Source: Pseudomonas sp. KNUC1026
GTDB lineage: Bacteria > Pseudomonadota > Gammaproteobacteria > Pseudomonadales > Pseudomonadaceae
Direction: 5' to 3'
DNA length: 64,000 nt
Assembly (NCBI RefSeq): GCF_021650705.1
Contig: NZ_CP087138.1
Coordinates: 3,868,001-3,932,000 of the forward strand
The position numbers and the translations under genes are program-made. The notes below the pieces were generated by a model. It did no database searches, was not told the origin of the DNA, and saw only the letters and a program-made list of their open reading frames with translations. Each line of letters opens with the position of its first letter. Within the stretch, counting starts at the first letter, position 1. This document shows, one piece after another, positions 61,377 to 64,000 of this stretch.

Positions 61377-61661
61377 TCAGCAAGCGGGAAGGTCTATCAA
61401 AGCCTCGGGGTGATGACTTGCGATACGCAGCAGCGTCTGAGCAGCACCCGTCGGCTGGCGTCGGCCCTGCTCCCAGTCTTGCAACGTGCGCAAGCTGACG
61501 CCCAGCAATTGTGCAAAAGCGTTCTGCGACACCCCCACCTTCGCCCTTGCCTGCGCAGCTACTGACACCTCGACCTGCGTAACACGAGCAGCTTGGCCAG
61601 CCTTCATTTCTCGCACCGAGGCCAGTAATTCCTCTTGGAACTGCTCCATTTCATGATCCAC
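61377..61661 (-). CDS. NadS-type HTH antitoxin
   Basis: A 94-residue DNA-binding antitoxin. An N-terminal acidic helix (MEQFQEELLASVREMKAG) and a middle segment VTQVEVSVAAQARAKVGVSQ lead into a helix-turn-helix (NAFAQLLGVSLRTLQDWEQGRRQPTG). This layout is that of NadS/HigA-like antitoxins paired with RelE-family toxins. Its start overlaps the toxin's end by 11 bp. It should neutralise the toxin and repress the shared promoter upstream of the toxin gene. Confidence 0.88.
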   Translation of the reverse strand: MDHEMEQFQEELLASVREMKAGQAARVTQVEVSVAAQARAKVGVSQNAFAQLLGVSLRTLQDWEQGRRQPTGAAQTLLRIASHHPEALIDLPAC

Positions 61662-61965
61662 GATCGACCTCCTCTCTTAACTGGTTCAGGAACACGGCAG
61701 GCAAGTTATCGAATTTCGCCTTGGTGTATAGAATCAGGAGCCAAAAACATCCATCGCAAAGCGTGTTGTAAATAATGCGCGCGCCTGCTCGCTTGCCTAT
61801 CCCGGCCCGTGACCAGCGCACCTTTCTGAGCCCACTGCTGCCTGGTATCACATCACCAGCAAACGGATTTACGGCAAACCAAGTGATGAACTCCAGACGC
61901 TCCGCATCAGCCCATACGGGTTTGGCGCAGCGCTTGAAGGTGCCTATCTCGATAATCGTATACAT
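61651..61965 (-). CDS. RelE/HigB-family toxin
   Basis: A 104-residue toxin of a type II toxin-antitoxin pair. The sequence shows the RelE-fold pattern: FKRCAKPVWADAERLEFITWF, then IPGSSGLRKVRWSRAGIGKRAGARIIY and LLILYTKAKFDNLPAVFLNQL. Family toxins cleave mRNA, usually at the ribosome; this is inferred for this copy. The toxin gene comes first, the order of higBA-like pairs. The pair sits as an island between ppa and the amidase operon, with no IS or att site visible. Confidence 0.88.
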   Translation of the reverse strand: MYTIIEIGTFKRCAKPVWADAERLEFITWFAVNPFAGDVIPGSSGLRKVRWSRAGIGKRAGARIIYNTLCDGCFWLLILYTKAKFDNLPAVFLNQLREEVDRGS

Positions 61966-62048
61966 GCACCCGGAATACGGCAGTGCCGTACACCTGAATT
62001 CGCAAATGTTTTACGTCATGAGTCTTGAGGCGGTTTGCAGTTTCCCTA

Positions 62049-62432
62049 TCACCCCATCAAACTCACCTGCGCTCCCACGATCCGCCATCGCCCTTTCATC
62101 TTCACCCACGTTTGCTGCTGCCGCCCCACCCGCTCGCTCCCCTCACGGGTGAACTCGGTGCTGCACAGCGCAAACGCATCGCCATAGGTGGTGATAACCG
62201 TATTGCGCAAGGCGCGCTGTAACCCCGCCGCCAGCCGTGCGTTGCGAAACGCGCGGATGGCGGTGATGCCGTAGAGGTTTTCGGTAGCGCCCAGGCGCAC
62301 GGTGCGTTCGTCGTTCCAGAACAGCTCATCGAGCACGGCGGTGTCGTTACTGACCAAGGCCTGTTCGTAACGCTCGAACGCGGCGGTGACCTCGGCGAGC
62401 ACCTGGGGCTGGTCGATCTGCTCAGGCGACAT
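62049..62432 (-). CDS. AtzH/HpxZ-like small protein of the amidase operon (DUF3225)
   Basis: A 127-residue SnoaL/NTF2-fold protein of the DUF3225 family. Typical stretches are EVTAAFERYEQALVSNDTAVLDELFWND, TVRLGATENLYGITAIRAFR and TWVKMKGRWRIVGAQVSLMG. HpxZ and AtzH are encoded beside amidases of ring-cleavage pathways (oxalurate, s-triazine), where AtzH also acts on 1,3-dicarboxyurea. The start overlaps the amidase stop by 11 bp. The true substrate in this organism is not known. Confidence 0.88.
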   Translation of the reverse strand: MSPEQIDQPQVLAEVTAAFERYEQALVSNDTAVLDELFWNDERTVRLGATENLYGITAIRAFRNARLAAGLQRALRNTVITTYGDAFALCSTEFTREGSERVGRQQQTWVKMKGRWRIVGAQVSLMG

Positions 62433-63801
62433 AGGTCACCTTCATCTGCTCGAGGGCGCGGGCGGCGCGCAGGCAGACGCCTTCGCGAAACGGGGCGGCG
62501 ATCAGTTGCACGCCGATCGGCAAGCCATTTTTGGCTTGCAGCGGCACGCTGACCACCGGCAGGCCGAGGAAGGAAATCGGCTGTGCGAGCATGCCCATGC
62601 TGGCGCGAGTCGGCAGGTCGGTATCGTTGATGCGCATCGTCTCCTGGCCGATCAGTGTGGCGGTGGTGGGCGTGGACGGAGCGATGAGCACATCGAACGT
62701 GTCGAACAGCGGCAGCACCTGTTGCTGGAAGTGCCGGCGCATGCGCTGGGCCTGCACGTACCAGGCTGCGGGGATCATCGCGCCAGCGAGCAGGCGTTCG
62801 CGCGAGAGTGGCTCGAACAGCTCGGGCGTTGCTCGCAGGGCCGGCAGGTACTGGTTGCCCCCTTCGCTGGCGCTGATGATGAACGCGGCCGTGCGTGCCA
62901 GCTCTGCATCCGCCATTAGCACTTCTTCGTTGGCCTGCAAGGCTTTAGCAACGCGCGCAACGGCTTCGCGGGCGTTTTCGTCGCACCATTGCTGGAAGTA
63001 ACCGCCGAGCACGCCGACGCGCAAACCCTCGGCGCCGCGGGCGAGTTCCGGGACGGTGTGGCCTACCGGCTGATCGGCCTGGAACGCATCGTCCGGGTCC
63101 AGGCCCTGAAGCACATCGTAAACATAGGCCAGGTCGCTTGCTCGCCGTGCCATGGGGCCGATGTGGTCGAGGCTGCCTACGAACGGGTGGGTGCCGGCGC
63201 GTGACAAGCGGCCGAAAGTGGGCTTGAGGCCGAACACGCCACAGAGCGAGGCAGGCACGCGGATAGAACCGTTGGTGTCGCTGCCCAGGGTGAAATTGAC
63301 CAGTTTCGCCGCAACCGCTGCAGCCGAACCACCTGAGGAGCCGCCAGCGATGCGATCAGTGTCGTGCGGGTTGCGCGTGGCGCCGTAGTGGGTGTTTTCG
63401 GTGGTGAAGCCGTAGGCATAGGCGTCCATGTTCAGCAGGCCGGTGAGCAGGCCGCCGTTGGCGCTGAGCTGGCGCACCGCCCAGGCATCGCGCTCGGCCG
63501 GCGGGCGCGTTTCGAACAATCGGGCACCGGCGACTGTAACCTGGCCGGCCACGTCGAAGAGGTTTTTCACCGCATAGGGCACGCCGGCCAAGGGCGGCAA
63601 GGGCCTGCGCTTGCCGATAGCGTTGTCGAGCGCGTGAGCTTCTTCGAACAGGCGCTGCATGGTGAACTTCGTCCAGGCATTGAGCGCTTTGTTCTGCTCG
63701 GTGATCGCTGCCAGGGTGTGTATCGCAATTTCGCCGGCGGTGATGTCGTCCTTGGCCAATTCACGGCGGATATCAATAATCGAACAGGCGGCGATCTTCA
63801 T
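62422..63801 (-). CDS. atzE: AtzE family amidohydrolase (amidase signature)
   Basis: A 459-residue amidase-signature enzyme. The catalytic Ser-cisSer-Lys triad lies in GVPYAVKNLFDVAG (Lys), GGSSGGSAAAVAA (cis-Ser) and LGSDTNGSIRVPASLCG (nucleophile Ser). The family name comes from AtzE, which deaminates 1-carboxybiuret with AtzG in cyanuric acid breakdown; relatives act on oxalurate or ureides in purine catabolism. The C-terminal region (LAQPISFLGLPVVSVPL) is normal. It overlaps the upstream atzG-like gene by 4 bp. Confidence 0.92.
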   Translation of the reverse strand: MKIAACSIIDIRRELAKDDITAGEIAIHTLAAITEQNKALNAWTKFTMQRLFEEAHALDNAIGKRRPLPPLAGVPYAVKNLFDVAGQVTVAGARLFETRPPAERDAWAVRQLSANGGLLTGLLNMDAYAYGFTTENTHYGATRNPHDTDRIAGGSSGGSAAAVAAKLVNFTLGSDTNGSIRVPASLCGVFGLKPTFGRLSRAGTHPFVGSLDHIGPMARRASDLAYVYDVLQGLDPDDAFQADQPVGHTVPELARGAEGLRVGVLGGYFQQWCDENAREAVARVAKALQANEEVLMADAELARTAAFIISASEGGNQYLPALRATPELFEPLSRERLLAGAMIPAAWYVQAQRMRRHFQQQVLPLFDTFDVLIAPSTPTTATLIGQETMRINDTDLPTRASMGMLAQPISFLGLPVVSVPLQAKNGLPIGVQLIAAPFREGVCLRAARALEQMKVTYVA

Positions 63802-63989
63802 GCCTTGTACACCCCCGCGACGTCCACACGCTCATCCAGTGGGTACGCCATCAACGGCTCGGCCATCGCAGCGATACGGGTGAACTGCGCCTGCAATTCC
63901 TGGCGGCGCGGCGCATCCAGTTCCAGCGCCAGCACCTGTTCCATCTGAGCAAGGTAGGCAGCCCAATCGGCCACGGGTGTCTGTGACAT
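63798..63989 (-). CDS. AtzG-like small subunit (DUF4089)
   Basis: A 63-residue GatC-like protein (WAAYLAQMEQVLALELDAPRR, MAEPLMAYPLDERVDV) of the DUF4089 family. Family members are the small partner that binds and stabilises AtzE, as GatC does for GatA. Its stop overlaps the atzE start. The ATG at 63989 follows a GGAGGAACAGC ribosome site at the window edge. More of this operon may continue beyond 64000. Confidence 0.85.
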   Translation of the reverse strand: MSQTPVADWAAYLAQMEQVLALELDAPRRQELQAQFTRIAAMAEPLMAYPLDERVDVAGVYKA

Positions 63990-64000
63990 GCTGTTCCTCC

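Overview
This is a 64 kb stretch of high-GC gammaproteobacterial chromosome, almost certainly a Pseudomonas of the P. putida group. Evidence: the glycine betaine and carnitine catabolic gene set in Pseudomonas order, a GTGGGAGGCCGGC-type REP family, short orphan RHS-core proteins typical of the genus, and G/C-biased codon use. No rRNA, tRNA, CRISPR, phage or IS element was found. Most of the window is core metabolism with a few accessory genes between.

Layout. 1-4.8 kb: end of a cation efflux pump (fieF), a DUF6515 protein, an Lrp-type regulator, rluE, a DUF2780 protein and orphan RHS protein 1. 4.8-13.6 kb, minus strand: the betaine-end operon glyA-soxB-soxD-soxA-soxG-purU-fdhA, which takes sarcosine to glycine and serine and disposes of the formaldehyde. 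14-19.7 kb: threonine aldolase, a coiled-coil plus ZapA-like pair, a transmembrane chemoreceptor and a soluble FIST chemoreceptor-like protein. 19.9-31.2 kb: gbcB and gbcA (betaine to dimethylglycine), RHS protein 2, and the minus-strand run dipeptidase-DUF5943-dgcA-dgcB-etfA-etfB (dimethylglycine to sarcosine). 31.4-37.3 kb: small unknown genes and the carnitine branch cdhR / cdhC-cdhA-cdhB. 37.3-44.6 kb: gbdR, sdaB, the choline/betaine ABC transporter cbcXWV and betI. 44.6-52.9 kb: serB, a membrane protein, lrgAB, a MaoC protein, a MORN-repeat C13-type protease lipoprotein, an NAD(P)-binding protein and RHS protein 3. 52.9-64 kb: a YceK-type lipoprotein, ubiX, mpl, a sigma-54 regulator with its aldehyde dehydrogenase, a DedA protein, an MtfA-type peptidase, ppa, a toxin-antitoxin pair, and the amidase trio hpxZ-like, atzE, atzG-like.

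How the genes work together. Choline, betaine and carnitine enter by cbcXWV. Carnitine is converted to betaine by CdhABC under CdhR. Betaine is stripped of its methyl groups by GbcAB, DgcAB and SoxBDAG. GlyA and SdaB carry glycine through serine to pyruvate. PurU and FdhA handle the one-carbon units. GbdR is the expected activator, and repeated CTGnATGCGACC-like sites lie at the sdaB/cbcX and gbdR promoters.

Two things stand out. Seven single-base indels, mostly in short homopolymers, break six genes (soxA twice, dgcB, the DUF5943 gene, cdhC, the MORN protease, the mtfA-like gene). This looks like residual consensus error rather than gene decay. Three short RHS-core proteins share an N-terminal core but carry unrelated C-termini, one resembling an ADP-ribosyltransferase; they are the most toxin-like and least explained genes here.
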